From Bacteroidales bacterium (lineage in GTDB: Bacteria; Bacteroidota; Bacteroidia; Bacteroidales; Muribaculaceae), in assembly GCA_020859845.1 (NCBI GenBank), contig JAJBVL010000050.1, positions 1 through 64,000 of the forward strand: a stretch of DNA of 64,000 nucleotides. The letters run 5' to 3'. A program made the translations under genes and the position numbers. How positions within the stretch are numbered: position 1 is the stretch's first letter; each line of letters opens with the position of its first letter. Shown here piece by piece: positions 49,748 through 59,742 of the stretch. Below the pieces are notes generated by a model. That model had not been told where the DNA came from. It made no database searches and saw only the letters and a program-made list of their open reading frames with translations.

Positions 49748-49960
49748 TCAGATGTCTAGGCGGTCAGTGTAGATGTCAAAGAAGTTTCTCTTTAAGACAT
49801 TGCTGATCTTGAGGAGCAACTCGGAGTCGATGCTGTCGCGGTGAAAAATCTTGTAGACGTTGGTGCGGTTGCATTGCAGCTTGGTAGCGAGCCACACCAC
49901 CGAACGGTCTTGACTTCTCAGCTCCTCTTCAATCAGTTTTCCAATACATATTTGACTCAT
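49748..49960 (-). CDS. Small XRE-like HTH protein (70 aa)
   Basis: MSQICIGKLIEEELRSQDRSVVWLATKLQCNRTNVYKIFHRDSIDSELLLKISNVLKRNFFDIYTDRLDI; internal start preferred. Confidence 0.75.
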   Translation of the reverse strand: MSQICIGKLIEEELRSQDRSVVWLATKLQCNRTNVYKIFHRDSIDSELLLKISNVLKRNFFDIYTDRLDI

Positions 49961-49971
49961 AACAATAAAAA

Positions 49972-50065
49972 ATAAAGGGCGAAACCGATTCCTGCTTATT
50001 TCCTGCCTGAGGCACCGCCAAGCGCCTTGTCCTCTAAAATAAGCAAGTATGCGGCCGCCCTTTAT
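49972..50065 (-). promoter_or_regulatory. Cloverleaf-like structured leader or operator upstream of the small HTH gene
   Basis: ATAAAGGGCG/CGCCCTTTAT, CCG/CGG and TGCTTATTT/AAATAAGCA nested arms enclosing hairpins TGCCT-g-AGGCA and CAAG-cgc-CTTG. Confidence 0.7.
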
Positions 50066-50674
50066 CGTCAAAAGGGGGGTGGCTAACTGCTATTCCCAGG
50101 GACAGTGTGGATTGGCGGTTTCCAGACGAAGGGAATAAGAGCTTTAGCTCAAAAATCTTCATATGGTATGTAATTCTTCCGATTGATGGGAATCTCTATT
50201 CCGCCGGAAATTTAAGGATGGATTAAACAAGAGTGTAATTGTGTAGAATGATAGACAAAACGAAAATATCGCACTTGGCGAAATCTCCCTGTCGCTTCAT
50301 GTCTGCTACAAAGGTAACTCGAAAAATTGAATATTCAATGACTTTTTCCAACTTTTTTTACAAAAAATTCACAGAAAATGCAGAATGTCACAATTTGGCA
50401 ACGTTTTGATTGCCAATCCGTGACGATTTACCATCTTTAACTTAGCCTTTACAACAAGCAAGGTTGCGAAATTGTTCTGTATATACGACAAAAAAGGGCC
50501 AAAAGTGAAAAATAACTAATAGAGAAAAATTTCCTTATTAGTTTGTGCTTAGATAGCAGAATTTTATTACCTTTGCAGTCGGAGAGCAAGATGCGGATTC
50601 CCCGCCTTTGCTCGTCAACTAATCAGACTAGACTACACAACATTAACCACTTATATTTCAAGCAGTTTAACAAA

Positions 50675-52285
50675 ATGAGTACGATTGACTTATCACAGTA
50701 CGGCATCACTGGCTCAAAGGTGATCCACAACCCCAGTTTTGACCAGCTCTTTATCGACGAGACCAAGCCCGGTCTTGAGGGCTTTGAAAAAGGTCAGCAG
50801 ACAGAGCTCGGGGCTGTCAATGTGATGACCGGCGTTTACACCGGCCGTTCGCCTAAGGACAAATTCTTTGTGATGGACGACACCTCGCGCGACACCATCT
50901 GGTGGACCAGCGACGAGTACAAGAACGACAACAAGCCTATCAGCGAGAAGACTTGGGACGTCCTCAAGGGCATCGCTGACAAGGAACTTTCGGATAAGAC
51001 TCTCTACGTAGTTGACGCTTTCTGCGGCACCAACCCCGACACCCGTCTGGCAGTGCGCTTCATCATGGAGGTGGCATGGCAAGCCCACTTTGTCACCAAC
51101 ATGTTTATCCGTCCTACGGAGGAAGAACTCAAGAACTTCAAGCCCGACTTCGTATCGCTCAACGCCTCCAAGGCAAAGGTTGAGAACTGGAAGGAACTGG
51201 GCCTCAATAGCGAGACCTGCGTGGCCTTCAACCTCACCGAGCGCATGCAGCTCATCATCAACACCTGGTATGGTGGCGAGATGAAGAAAGGCCTCTTCTC
51301 AATCATGAACTACTACCTGCCTCTGCGTGGCATCGCTTCGATGCACTGCTCGGCCAACACCGACATGAAGGGCGAGAACACCGCTATCTTCTTCGGCCTC
51401 TCTGGCACAGGTAAGACCACGCTGTCCACCGACCCCAAGCGTCTGCTGATTGGCGACGACGAGCACGGCTGGGACGACAATGGCGTGTTTAACTTTGAGG
51501 GCGGCTGCTATGCCAAGGTGATCAACCTCGACAAGGAGAGCGAGCCCGACATCTACAATGCCATCAAGCGCGACGCCCTTCTGGAGAATGTCACCGTAGA
51601 CAAGGACGGCAAGATCGACTTCACCGACAAGAGCGTTACCGAGAACACCCGTGTAAGCTATCCTATCAATCATATCAAGAACGTAGTGCTCAACCTCGTA
51701 GGCGCAAGCCGTGGCCCTGCCGCCAAGGAAGTAATCTTCCTCTCGGCTGATGCTTTCGGTGTGCTTCCTCCTGTGTCGATTCTCACCCCTGAGCAGACCA
51801 AGTACTACTTCCTCTCTGGCTTCACCAGCAAGCTCGCTGGCACAGAGCGTGGTATTACCGAGCCTACTCCTACCTTCTCGGCTTGCTTCGGCGCTGCATT
51901 CCTTTCGCTCCACCCAACGAAGTATGCAGAAGAGCTCGTTAAGCGCATGGAGAAGAGCGGCGCTAAGGCTTACCTCGTCAACACTGGCTGGAATGGTACT
52001 GGCAAGCGTATCTCTATCCGCGACACCCGTGGCATCATCGATGCTATCCTCGATGGCTCCATCCTCTCGGCTCCTACCAAGGAAATACCTATCTTTGACT
52101 TCACTATTCCTACCGAACTCCCCGGCGTAGATCCTAAGATCCTCGATCCTCGCGACACCTACGCTAACCCCGAAGAGTGGTACACCAAGGCTAAGAAGCT
52201 TGCCGAGATGTTTATCAACAACTTCAAGAAGTTTGAAAACAACGCTGCTGGCAAGGCCCTCGTAGCTGCTGGTCCTCACCTCTAA
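50675..52285 (+). CDS. pckA: Phosphoenolpyruvate carboxykinase (ATP)
   Basis: [54 protein letters not shown]; start [10 protein letters not shown] at 50675. Confidence 0.97.
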   Translation: MSTIDLSQYGITGSKVIHNPSFDQLFIDETKPGLEGFEKGQQTELGAVNVMTGVYTGRSPKDKFFVMDDTSRDTIWWTSDEYKNDNKPISEKTWDVLKGIADKELSDKTLYVVDAFCGTNPDTRLAVRFIMEVAWQAHFVTNMFIRPTEEELKNFKPDFVSLNASKAKVENWKELGLNSETCVAFNLTERMQLIINTWYGGEMKKGLFSIMNYYLPLRGIASMHCSANTDMKGENTAIFFGLSGTGKTTLSTDPKRLLIGDDEHGWDDNGVFNFEGGCYAKVINLDKESEPDIYNAIKRDALLENVTVDKDGKIDFTDKSVTENTRVSYPINHIKNVVLNLVGASRGPAAKEVIFLSADAFGVLPPVSILTPEQTKYYFLSGFTSKLAGTERGITEPTPTFSACFGAAFLSLHPTKYAEELVKRMEKSGAKAYLVNTGWNGTGKRISIRDTRGIIDAILDGSILSAPTKEIPIFDFTIPTELPGVDPKILDPRDTYANPEEWYTKAKKLAEMFINNFKKFENNAAGKALVAAGPHL

Positions 52286-52312
52286 TAGAAGGTGCATATC
52301 CCCATAGATATT

Positions 52313-52350
52313 GCCCCGCGCATGGCCACAACGCCCGCGCGGGGCTTTTT
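52313..52350 (+). terminator. Intrinsic terminator after pckA
   Basis: GCCCCGCGC...GCGCGGGGC then T5. Confidence 0.88.
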
Positions 52351-52428
52351 ATGGGCTTTTTGGGAAGAGAATGATAGCTAATTGGAGAAAAATGACTAAT
52401 TTAGCAGCTTGAATTGAAACCAATCCCC

Positions 52429-53538
52429 ATGAGTCAACATACACCCATCAAAGTAGGCATCACCCATGGCGATATCAATGGTATAAGCTACGAGTTGATA
52501 TTAAAAGCCTTGGAGGATAATCGCATTCTTGAACTTTGCACCCCCGTCATTTATGGCTCGGCCAAAATAGCCGCTCTGTATCGCAAGATGATACAGCATC
52601 CAGGGATTCCCTTAGTGCAAGTGGCCTCTGGAGCCGATGCGCGCCACGGAGAGTATAATATCGTAAACGTGGTGGCTGAAGACACCAAGGTCGATACGGG
52701 ACAATCCACGCCTGTAGCTGGCCAAGCTGCTTTTGTGGCCTTGGAGCGTGCAGTGGCCGACCTCCGCAATGGCGACATCGACGTGCTGGTCACTGCCCCT
52801 ATCAACAAGCATAATATCCAGAGCCCTACATTCACTTTCCCAGGCCACACTGAGTATCTTGAGGCCTCGCTTGGCGAAGAGGGCGACAAGGCGCTGATGA
52901 TATTATGTACCGACAAGCTGCGTGTGGCATTAGTCACAGCCCATACTCCTCTGTCAAAGGTGGCTGAAAGCATCACCGAGGACAATATCGTGGAGCGATT
53001 GAAAGCCTTCAATCTCTCTCTCCAAAAGGATTTTGGGGTGACTCAGCCTCGTATTGCTGTGCTTTCGCTCAATCCTCATGCAGGCGAGCAGGGCCTCCTT
53101 GGCAAGGAAGAGCAAGAAGTGATAATCCCAGCCATCAAGAAGGCGCAGGAGGCCAAGATCAACTGTTTTGGACCCTATGCTTCCGATGGGTTCTTTGGCA
53201 GCGGGCAATTTGCACATTTTGACGGGGTGTTGGCCATGTATCACGACCAGGGCTTGACCCCTTTCAAGACACTGGCCATGGACAGCGGCGTCAACTTCAC
53301 GGCTGGCCTTCCCTACGTGCGCACATCTCCCGACCATGGCACAGCCTACGACATCGCCGGCAAGGGGCAGGCCTCTCCCTCCTCCATGCGCGAAGCTCTC
53401 TATATGGCCATTGACATATGGCGCAATCGTCAGCGCTATGCCACTGCGCATGCCAACCCCCTGCGCAAGCAGTATGTGGAGAAAAACAAGACCGACAATG
53501 TGGTGCTCGACCTCACAAAATCATCCGACGAAGAATAA
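52429..53538 (+). CDS. pdxA: 4-hydroxythreonine-4-phosphate dehydrogenase
   Basis: VGITHGDINGISYELILKAL; LAMYHDQGLTPFKTLAMDSGVNFTAGLPYVRTSPDHGTAYDIAGKG. Confidence 0.95.
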   Translation: MSQHTPIKVGITHGDINGISYELILKALEDNRILELCTPVIYGSAKIAALYRKMIQHPGIPLVQVASGADARHGEYNIVNVVAEDTKVDTGQSTPVAGQAAFVALERAVADLRNGDIDVLVTAPINKHNIQSPTFTFPGHTEYLEASLGEEGDKALMILCTDKLRVALVTAHTPLSKVAESITEDNIVERLKAFNLSLQKDFGVTQPRIAVLSLNPHAGEQGLLGKEEQEVIIPAIKKAQEAKINCFGPYASDGFFGSGQFAHFDGVLAMYHDQGLTPFKTLAMDSGVNFTAGLPYVRTSPDHGTAYDIAGKGQASPSSMREALYMAIDIWRNRQRYATAHANPLRKQYVEKNKTDNVVLDLTKSSDEE

Positions 53539-53543
53539 GAAGT

Positions 53544-54260
53544 ATGAACTACGCAATTATTGCCGCAGGCGAAGGTTCGCGCTTGGTGCAAGAAGGAGTG
53601 AAGTGGCCCAAGCCGTTGGTGAGACTCAATGGCCAACCCATGATAGAGCGTTTGATCGACATCTTTATGGCCAATAATCCCGAGTCGCTCACCGTGATCG
53701 TCAATGAGCAGATGACCCAAGTGAAAGAATTCTTGGAGAGCCTGACGTTGCCGGTGCCGTTTACTCTCGTTGTGAAGTCAACGCCGTCGTCGATGCATAG
53801 CTTTTATGAGGTGAGCCGCCACCTGCTTGCCCTTCCAGAGGATAAAAAGCTGTGTCTCACCACGGTCGACACCATCTTTCGCCCCTCCGACTTCGCAAGC
53901 TATATCCGAGCCTTTGAAGATGACAAGGTGGCCGATGGCTATATGGCCGTCACCTCGTTTATCGACGACGAGAAGCCGCTCTATATAAAAGTAGATAGCC
54001 AGATGGACATCACTGCTTTCTGCGACAAGCCCTTCCCGGGAGTAGAATATATCTCGGGAGGAGTCTATGGGCTGCGTAGAAGCGCCATACCCGTGCTCGA
54101 GGACTGTATGGCAAAGGGTGTGGCTCGCATGCGCAATTATCAGCGCGCCTTGGTAGAGGCCGGCCTTAAGCTGCGTGCCTATCCTTTCCCTAAGATAGTG
54201 GATGTGGACCATGCAGGAGATATAGCCACCGCAGAGGCGTTTCTTAACGACAGGAGCTGA
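53544..54260 (+). CDS. Sugar-phosphate-type nucleotidyltransferase (NTP_transferase fold)
   Basis: MNYAIIAAGEGSRLVQEGVKWPKPLVRLNGQPMIERLID. Confidence 0.85.
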   Translation: MNYAIIAAGEGSRLVQEGVKWPKPLVRLNGQPMIERLIDIFMANNPESLTVIVNEQMTQVKEFLESLTLPVPFTLVVKSTPSSMHSFYEVSRHLLALPEDKKLCLTTVDTIFRPSDFASYIRAFEDDKVADGYMAVTSFIDDEKPLYIKVDSQMDITAFCDKPFPGVEYISGGVYGLRRSAIPVLEDCMAKGVARMRNYQRALVEAGLKLRAYPFPKIVDVDHAGDIATAEAFLNDRS

Positions 54261-54311
54261 CCCCGGAGAAACCAACAACCAATCAAAACGAATATACTTA
54301 TCCACACTATA

Positions 54312-55187
54312 ATGGCTGAGATAAAAATAGCAGGGGTGATGCGTGCAGGCGCTTATTCCCCCAATCACATAGGCAACGATGCCGCTATCTTTAACATCGT
54401 GGCCGACCAACTGCGCAAGCGTGGCTGTGAAGTCAATGTCTATAGCGAGGAGCAACTAATCGCCGACAAAGTGACCGAGCCCATCATCGTCAACATGTGT
54501 CGCGAGATGCGCTCGATTGCCAAGCTCCAAGAGAAGGAAGACCATGGAGCGTTGGTGATCAACTCAGGCTACGGCATCGAGAACTGTACTCGCGAGCGCA
54601 TGACCCGTATACTCGTGGGTAGCAACATCCCTTATCCCGAAAGCTTGATTGTTGACACCAACGAAGGTATTCGCGAGAAGCTCATAAAGAATGGGTTTAA
54701 CCAATGCTGGATTAAGCGCGGCGACTTCCACGCCATGCACAAAGAGGACGTGAGCTACGTGCGTCATCCCGAGGAGGCTCAGGAGGTGCTTCAAGAATAC
54801 TTCCTGCGTGGCATTAAACGCGCAGTCATCAATCGCCATCTCGTAGGCGACTTGATAAAATTTTATGGTGTGCAGGGCACGCCCTTCTTCTTCTGGTTTT
54901 ATCCCTTCGACGAGGGCCATAGCAAGTATGGCCACGAAGCTGTCAATGGCAAGTCGCAGGGCCTCCCCTTTGACAAAGAGCGCCTAAAAGCCATCTGTCA
55001 AAACGCCTCGGAGGTGCTGGACGTGAAAATTTATGGCGGCGACTGCATAGTGTCGCCCGAAGGTGATATCCGTATTATTGACTTTAACGACTGGCCCAGT
55101 TTTGCGCCTTGTCGCAACGAGGCCGCCCCTCATATTGCTAAATGTATTATCAACTCGATAAAAAATCATCCTCTCACCAACAAGTAG
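54312..55187 (+). CDS. ATP-grasp-type protein
   Basis: IPYPESLIVDT, RGIKRAVINRHLVGDLIKFYGVQGTPFFFWFYP, LDVKIYGGDCIVSPEGDIRIIDFNDWPSFAPCRNEAAPHIA. Confidence 0.7.
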   Translation: MAEIKIAGVMRAGAYSPNHIGNDAAIFNIVADQLRKRGCEVNVYSEEQLIADKVTEPIIVNMCREMRSIAKLQEKEDHGALVINSGYGIENCTRERMTRILVGSNIPYPESLIVDTNEGIREKLIKNGFNQCWIKRGDFHAMHKEDVSYVRHPEEAQEVLQEYFLRGIKRAVINRHLVGDLIKFYGVQGTPFFFWFYPFDEGHSKYGHEAVNGKSQGLPFDKERLKAICQNASEVLDVKIYGGDCIVSPEGDIRIIDFNDWPSFAPCRNEAAPHIAKCIINSIKNHPLTNK

Positions 55188-55198
55188 CGCGCCAGGAT

Positions 55199-56131
55199 AT
55201 GAAAGAGACCTCCGGGTATAAGGCCTCGCTAAAGTCGATGGATACAGAAGAACATATCGACTTGGCGTTTTATCGCCCTATAGGATATATGTGGGCCTGT
55301 CTTGCCAAGCGTCTTGGCATTACTCCCAACGCTATCACAATCGCCTCTATCTTCCTTGGTATAGGAGCGGGTGTGGCTTTCTATTTCAACGATATTTGGA
55401 TTAATATAATAGGAGTAGTGTTGCTGGTCTGGGCCAATTCGTTTGACAGCGCCGATGGCCAGCTGGCTCGAATGACCAAGCAGTATTCGCGTCTTGGCCG
55501 TATACTCGACGGCTTGAGCGGCGACCTGTGGTTCCTGTCAATCTACATAGCCATCTGTCTTCGCGAGAATTATACCTCCCACTTCTTTATGGCCCATCCA
55601 TGGCTTATATGGGTCATAGCTGTGGTCACTGGTCTCTGCCACGCCAAGCAGGCGGCTATGGCCGACTATTACCGCCAGTTTCACCTCTATTTTCTTAAGG
55701 GTGAGGAGGGGAGCGAACTTGAACGCGCCTTCTCGCTAAAACGCAAGCTCGCTAAGCTGACGTGGCGCCACAACTTCTGGCAGAAGCTTACCTTGAGCTT
55801 CTACACCAACTATACCCTACAGCAGGAGGCTACCACCCCAGCCATGTCGCGGCTGCGCACAGAGCTTTCCCAGCGCTTCCCCGACGGGAAGATACCTCAG
55901 TCGTTTCGCGACGCCTTTCGCAAGGCAAGCCTGCCGCTGATGAAGTACACCAATATATTGTCGTTTAATTGGCGCACGATAGCTCTCTTCGTCGCTATAT
56001 TCCTGTTGATGCCGTGGCTCTATTTCGCTTTCGAGCTGACGGTGCTCAACGTTATACTGCTGATGATGGTATGGCGTCATGAACGTATCTGCAAACGTTT
56101 TACCCAAGAACTGAAAGATGGAAAATACTAA
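55199..56131 (+). CDS. CDP-alcohol phosphatidyltransferase family membrane protein
   Basis: CDP-AP motif FDSADGQLARMTKQYSRLGRILDGLSGD, multiple TMs. Confidence 0.9.
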   Translation: MKETSGYKASLKSMDTEEHIDLAFYRPIGYMWACLAKRLGITPNAITIASIFLGIGAGVAFYFNDIWINIIGVVLLVWANSFDSADGQLARMTKQYSRLGRILDGLSGDLWFLSIYIAICLRENYTSHFFMAHPWLIWVIAVVTGLCHAKQAAMADYYRQFHLYFLKGEEGSELERAFSLKRKLAKLTWRHNFWQKLTLSFYTNYTLQQEATTPAMSRLRTELSQRFPDGKIPQSFRDAFRKASLPLMKYTNILSFNWRTIALFVAIFLLMPWLYFAFELTVLNVILLMMVWRHERICKRFTQELKDGKY

Positions 56132-56831
56132 AATTAAAGGAATAATCTTTGATTACGGTGGGACAATCGACACGCGGGGTGTCCACTGGAGCTGGGTGAT
56201 ACGCGATGGCTATGAAGCTGTTGGTGTGCCAGTGGGTCTTCAAGACTTCCGCGATGCCTACGTGTATGCCGAGCGTGAACTGGCACGCACACGCCACATC
56301 TATCCCCATCACAACTTCTATCATCTGCTCAAGATTAAGATGGACATCGAGCTTGGCTATCTCGTAGAGCATGGGATATTGTCTCAAGGGTCCGTTGAGA
56401 AATATGCTGAGCCGGTGGCGGCTTATTGTTATGATGCTGCTCGCAATGCCGTTGAGGATGCGCGCCCCACTCTGGAAGCGCTTTATCAACGCTATCCTCT
56501 GGTGTTGGTGTCAAACTTCTATGGCAATGTTGAGGCCGTACTGGCCGACTTTGACTTGCTGCGCTACTTCCGTCAGATTATAGAGAGCGCGGTGGTGGGC
56601 GTCCGTAAGCCCGACCCAGCTATCTTCCAGCTCGGAGTAGATGCTTTGGGGCTGAAGCCCCAAGAGGTGTTGGTGATTGGCGACAGCTACCGTAAGGACA
56701 TTGAGCCTGCACGTAAGATAGGGTGTCAAGTGGCTTGGCTCAAGGGCCGTGGCTGGACCGCCGATGAAGACGCTGTGGAGGACTCAGCAATGATCTCGCA
56801 GCTCGGAGATGTGCTAAGGGTAGCGTTATAA
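56118..56831 (+). CDS. HAD-superfamily hydrolase
   Basis: GIIFDYGGTIDT, LVLVSNFYG, VGVRKPDPAIF, VLVIGDSYRKDI; overlaps the previous gene by 14 nt. Confidence 0.88.
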   Translation: MENTKIKGIIFDYGGTIDTRGVHWSWVIRDGYEAVGVPVGLQDFRDAYVYAERELARTRHIYPHHNFYHLLKIKMDIELGYLVEHGILSQGSVEKYAEPVAAYCYDAARNAVEDARPTLEALYQRYPLVLVSNFYGNVEAVLADFDLLRYFRQIIESAVVGVRKPDPAIFQLGVDALGLKPQEVLVIGDSYRKDIEPARKIGCQVAWLKGRGWTADEDAVEDSAMISQLGDVLRVAL

Positions 56832-57042
56832 ATGCTTAACATAAAAACGCCTAATTTAGTTTGAATTTAAATATATCTAACAATATTCGCAAAATATTAT
56901 TGATTTTTAGTAAAAATAAGCGCTTTTTAAATTGAAAATATTTTCACACCTTGAAAATTACTACTACTTTTACGCGCAATTTTTACAAGACAAATAGTAA
57001 ACCAAGAAATAACACTCAAAAAGACTTATCAACAACCTGATC

Positions 57043-58350
57043 ATGAACAAATCAAATGTTAAGCCTGCAGAAGGCAAACTTGGAGTTCTCGTAGTAGGAC
57101 TGGGAGCCGTAAGCTCTACATTTATGACTGGTGTGCTCATGGCTCGCAAAGGGCTTGCAAAGCCTGTAGGCTCCATGACGCAGTATGACAAAATCCGTGT
57201 AGGAAAAGGTGCCGACAAGAAATATCTGAAATATGATGAGATAGTGCCCATGGCCAAGCTCGACGACATCGTATTTGGCGCTTGGGACGTATATCCTGCC
57301 AACGCCTACGAGAGCGCTATCAATTGTGAGGTGCTGAAGGAGAAGGATATCGAGCCCGTAAAGGATGAGCTCGTGAAGATCAAGCCTATGAAGGCTGCCT
57401 TCGACCACAATTATGCAAAGCGTCTTGATGGCGACAATGTAAAGCAGGTGAAGGATCGCTGGGATATGACCGAGCAGATACGCGAAGATATCCGTCGCTT
57501 CAAGAAGGAGACTGGTGTTGACCGCGTAGTAGTGCTTTGGGCAGCTTCTACCGAGGTATATGTCCCAGTAGATGAGAAGATTCATGGCTCGCTTGAGGCT
57601 CTTGAGGCTGCAATGAAGGCCGACGACAAGGACCATATCGCTCCCTCGATGTGCTATGCTTATGCAGCTCTGAGCGAAGGTTGTCCTTTCATCATGGGTG
57701 CCCCCAACACCACCGTTGATATCCCCGCCATGTGGGAGCTCAGCGAGAAGACCGGTATGCCTATCGCTGGTAAGGACTTCAAGACTGGCCAGACACTGGT
57801 GAAGAGCGGTTTTGCTCCCATCATCGGCACACGTTGCCTTGGCCTCTCTGGATGGTTCTCAACCAACATTCTTGGCAACCGCGATGGTCTGGTGCTCGAC
57901 GAACCTGCCAACTTCCGCACCAAGGAGGTATCGAAGCTCTCCACTCTGGAATCGATCCTCGTGCCCGAGAATCAGCCCGACCTCTATACCGACTACTACC
58001 ACAAGGTACGTATCAACTACTATCCTCCCCGCAACGACAACAAGGAAGGCTGGGACAACATCGACATCTTTGGCTGGATGGGCTACCCCATGCAGATCAA
58101 GATCAACTTCCTCTGCCGCGACTCTATCCTCGCTGCTCCTCTTTGCCTTGACCTCGTGCTCCTCAGCGACCTCGCTGCTCGCGCTGGCCGCCACGGCATA
58201 CAGCGTTTCTTGAGCTTCTTCCTCAAGAGCCCTATGCACGACTACACCAAGGGCGAAGTGCCTGTCAACCATCTCTTCCAGCAGTATGTAATGCTGAAGA
58301 ACGCTCTGCGCGAGATGGGCGGCTATGAGGCCGATGAAGAAATTGACTAA
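57043..58350 (+). CDS. Inositol-3-phosphate synthase (myo-inositol-1-phosphate synthase)
   Basis: LGVLVVGLGAVSSTFMTGVLMAR, GWFSTNILGNRDGLVLDEPANFRTKEVSKLSTLESIL, DIFGWMGYPMQIKINFLCRDSILAAPLCLDLVLL. Confidence 0.93.
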   Translation: MNKSNVKPAEGKLGVLVVGLGAVSSTFMTGVLMARKGLAKPVGSMTQYDKIRVGKGADKKYLKYDEIVPMAKLDDIVFGAWDVYPANAYESAINCEVLKEKDIEPVKDELVKIKPMKAAFDHNYAKRLDGDNVKQVKDRWDMTEQIREDIRRFKKETGVDRVVVLWAASTEVYVPVDEKIHGSLEALEAAMKADDKDHIAPSMCYAYAALSEGCPFIMGAPNTTVDIPAMWELSEKTGMPIAGKDFKTGQTLVKSGFAPIIGTRCLGLSGWFSTNILGNRDGLVLDEPANFRTKEVSKLSTLESILVPENQPDLYTDYYHKVRINYYPPRNDNKEGWDNIDIFGWMGYPMQIKINFLCRDSILAAPLCLDLVLLSDLAARAGRHGIQRFLSFFLKSPMHDYTKGEVPVNHLFQQYVMLKNALREMGGYEADEEID

Positions 58351-58385
58351 AGAATGTTTTAAGTTAGGTATTATTCAAACCAAAG

Positions 58386-58418
58386 CGAGGGCTGCCGTGA
58401 GGCAGCCCTCGTTGTTTA
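58386..58418. terminator. Bidirectional terminator between convergent genes
   Basis: CGAGGGCTGCC-gtga-GGCAGCCCTCG then T-rich. Confidence 0.88.
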
Positions 58419-58450
58419 TTTACTCTTATAGAAGATACTCGGTCGGGGGG

Positions 58451-59608
58451 TTAGCGCACGATGTATTTCTTACCGTTGGCGATATAAATACCAGCTGGAA
58501 GACCCTCGAGAGAGTTGACCTGTGAGCGCACCTTTACGCCCATAGTGTTGTAGACATCAAAGGGGGCGCCTGTCGAGAGGTCGGCGTCGACGGTAGTGAT
58601 GCCAGTGATGTATTCTTCCTTTGTCATAATCTTAAGCTCGCTGGGGGTACCTGAACTTACAGGGAGATAAGCCGTGTTGGCGTCAATCCACTGGCGTGAG
58701 CTGTCTGTGACAAAGCCAATAGAGCCGTCGGCAGTTACCCCCAGCACACGCATTGTGGAGGCTTGATAGTCGGTGCGGTTGTAGTGCTTACCTTTGGTGC
58801 CGCCTGTGGCTGAGTTGCCGTCGTCAAAGTTGAAGTATACGCCCTTGAGGAGGTTGGTGGGGTTGGCCGACGACGAGCCGCCGATGTCCAGACGATTGTC
58901 AGAGGGAGAATCGGAGGTGAGCTTAAACAACACTGGTGTGTTGGCAGGCACCACTCCCTTCACCTCTTCAATCACAGCAGCGCCAAAGTCGGGGTCGACC
59001 ATGGTGACTGTCCATACGCTTACACCAGTGGAATAGGGCGTGAATGGGAAGTCGGCATACATCGTGGCATAGTAGCCTTGAGAAGTCTCCTCGGTGGCCT
59101 GTACGCCAAAGTAATTATCGTCGTCGGTGGCGTCAATCGCGTCAAAGTACCATAGACGTTCCTCGCCAGTGCCTTTTTCCGAGAGATAACCCACCTCTTT
59201 AGTGAGCACAAACTCGCCGTCGCAGAGATATTTTGTCATGCCACTTTTCGAGCCGTAAGCGTAGAAGCAACCATACTTGCCCGCCATAATGCGTACATAG
59301 GTGCTAATAATATCATTAATACTCGTGCCCTGAGTGTTAATGTTGTACTGCACGCCCGAATAGTTGACCACGTGCATCACGCTTGCAGGATTGCTCGTGG
59401 CGCGCGCATGAGTCTTATATAGCTCGATGGCGCCAAGGTCGGCTGTAGAAGCTTGATAGTTGATGGAGCCTTTGTTGTCGAGCACGAATGCATAACGGTC
59501 AGTATAATAGTTGCGTATACGATAATAGCCATCGGCAACCGGAGGATTTGATGCAGCAAATGCAGTGGCGCAGGTGGCCAGGGTGAGAAGGAGTAAGAGT
59601 TTTCTCAT
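58451..59608 (-). CDS. Secreted protein with type-A-sorting-like C-terminal tail
   Basis: Signal peptide MRKLLLLLTLATCATAFAA; C-terminus FDVYNTMGVKVRSQVNSLEGLPAGIYIANGKKYIVR. Confidence 0.7.
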   Translation of the reverse strand: MRKLLLLLTLATCATAFAASNPPVADGYYRIRNYYTDRYAFVLDNKGSINYQASTADLGAIELYKTHARATSNPASVMHVVNYSGVQYNINTQGTSINDIISTYVRIMAGKYGCFYAYGSKSGMTKYLCDGEFVLTKEVGYLSEKGTGEERLWYFDAIDATDDDNYFGVQATEETSQGYYATMYADFPFTPYSTGVSVWTVTMVDPDFGAAVIEEVKGVVPANTPVLFKLTSDSPSDNRLDIGGSSSANPTNLLKGVYFNFDDGNSATGGTKGKHYNRTDYQASTMRVLGVTADGSIGFVTDSSRQWIDANTAYLPVSSGTPSELKIMTKEEYITGITTVDADLSTGAPFDVYNTMGVKVRSQVNSLEGLPAGIYIANGKKYIVR

Positions 59609-59742
59609 TATTGAAACGAATAGAGTGAGTAGTTAGGGAGGGAAAATGTGATCTGAGGAGAGTGGGATTATGTGATTATGTGTTGTAAGTGAACTGCAAA
59701 GTTAAGGATTATTATCCAATTGGCCATCACTTTGCGCAGGCG

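Noticed and set aside
51299-52297. 332-aa minus-strand ORF opposite pckA
   Set aside because: Antisense shadow ORF with no recognisable family.
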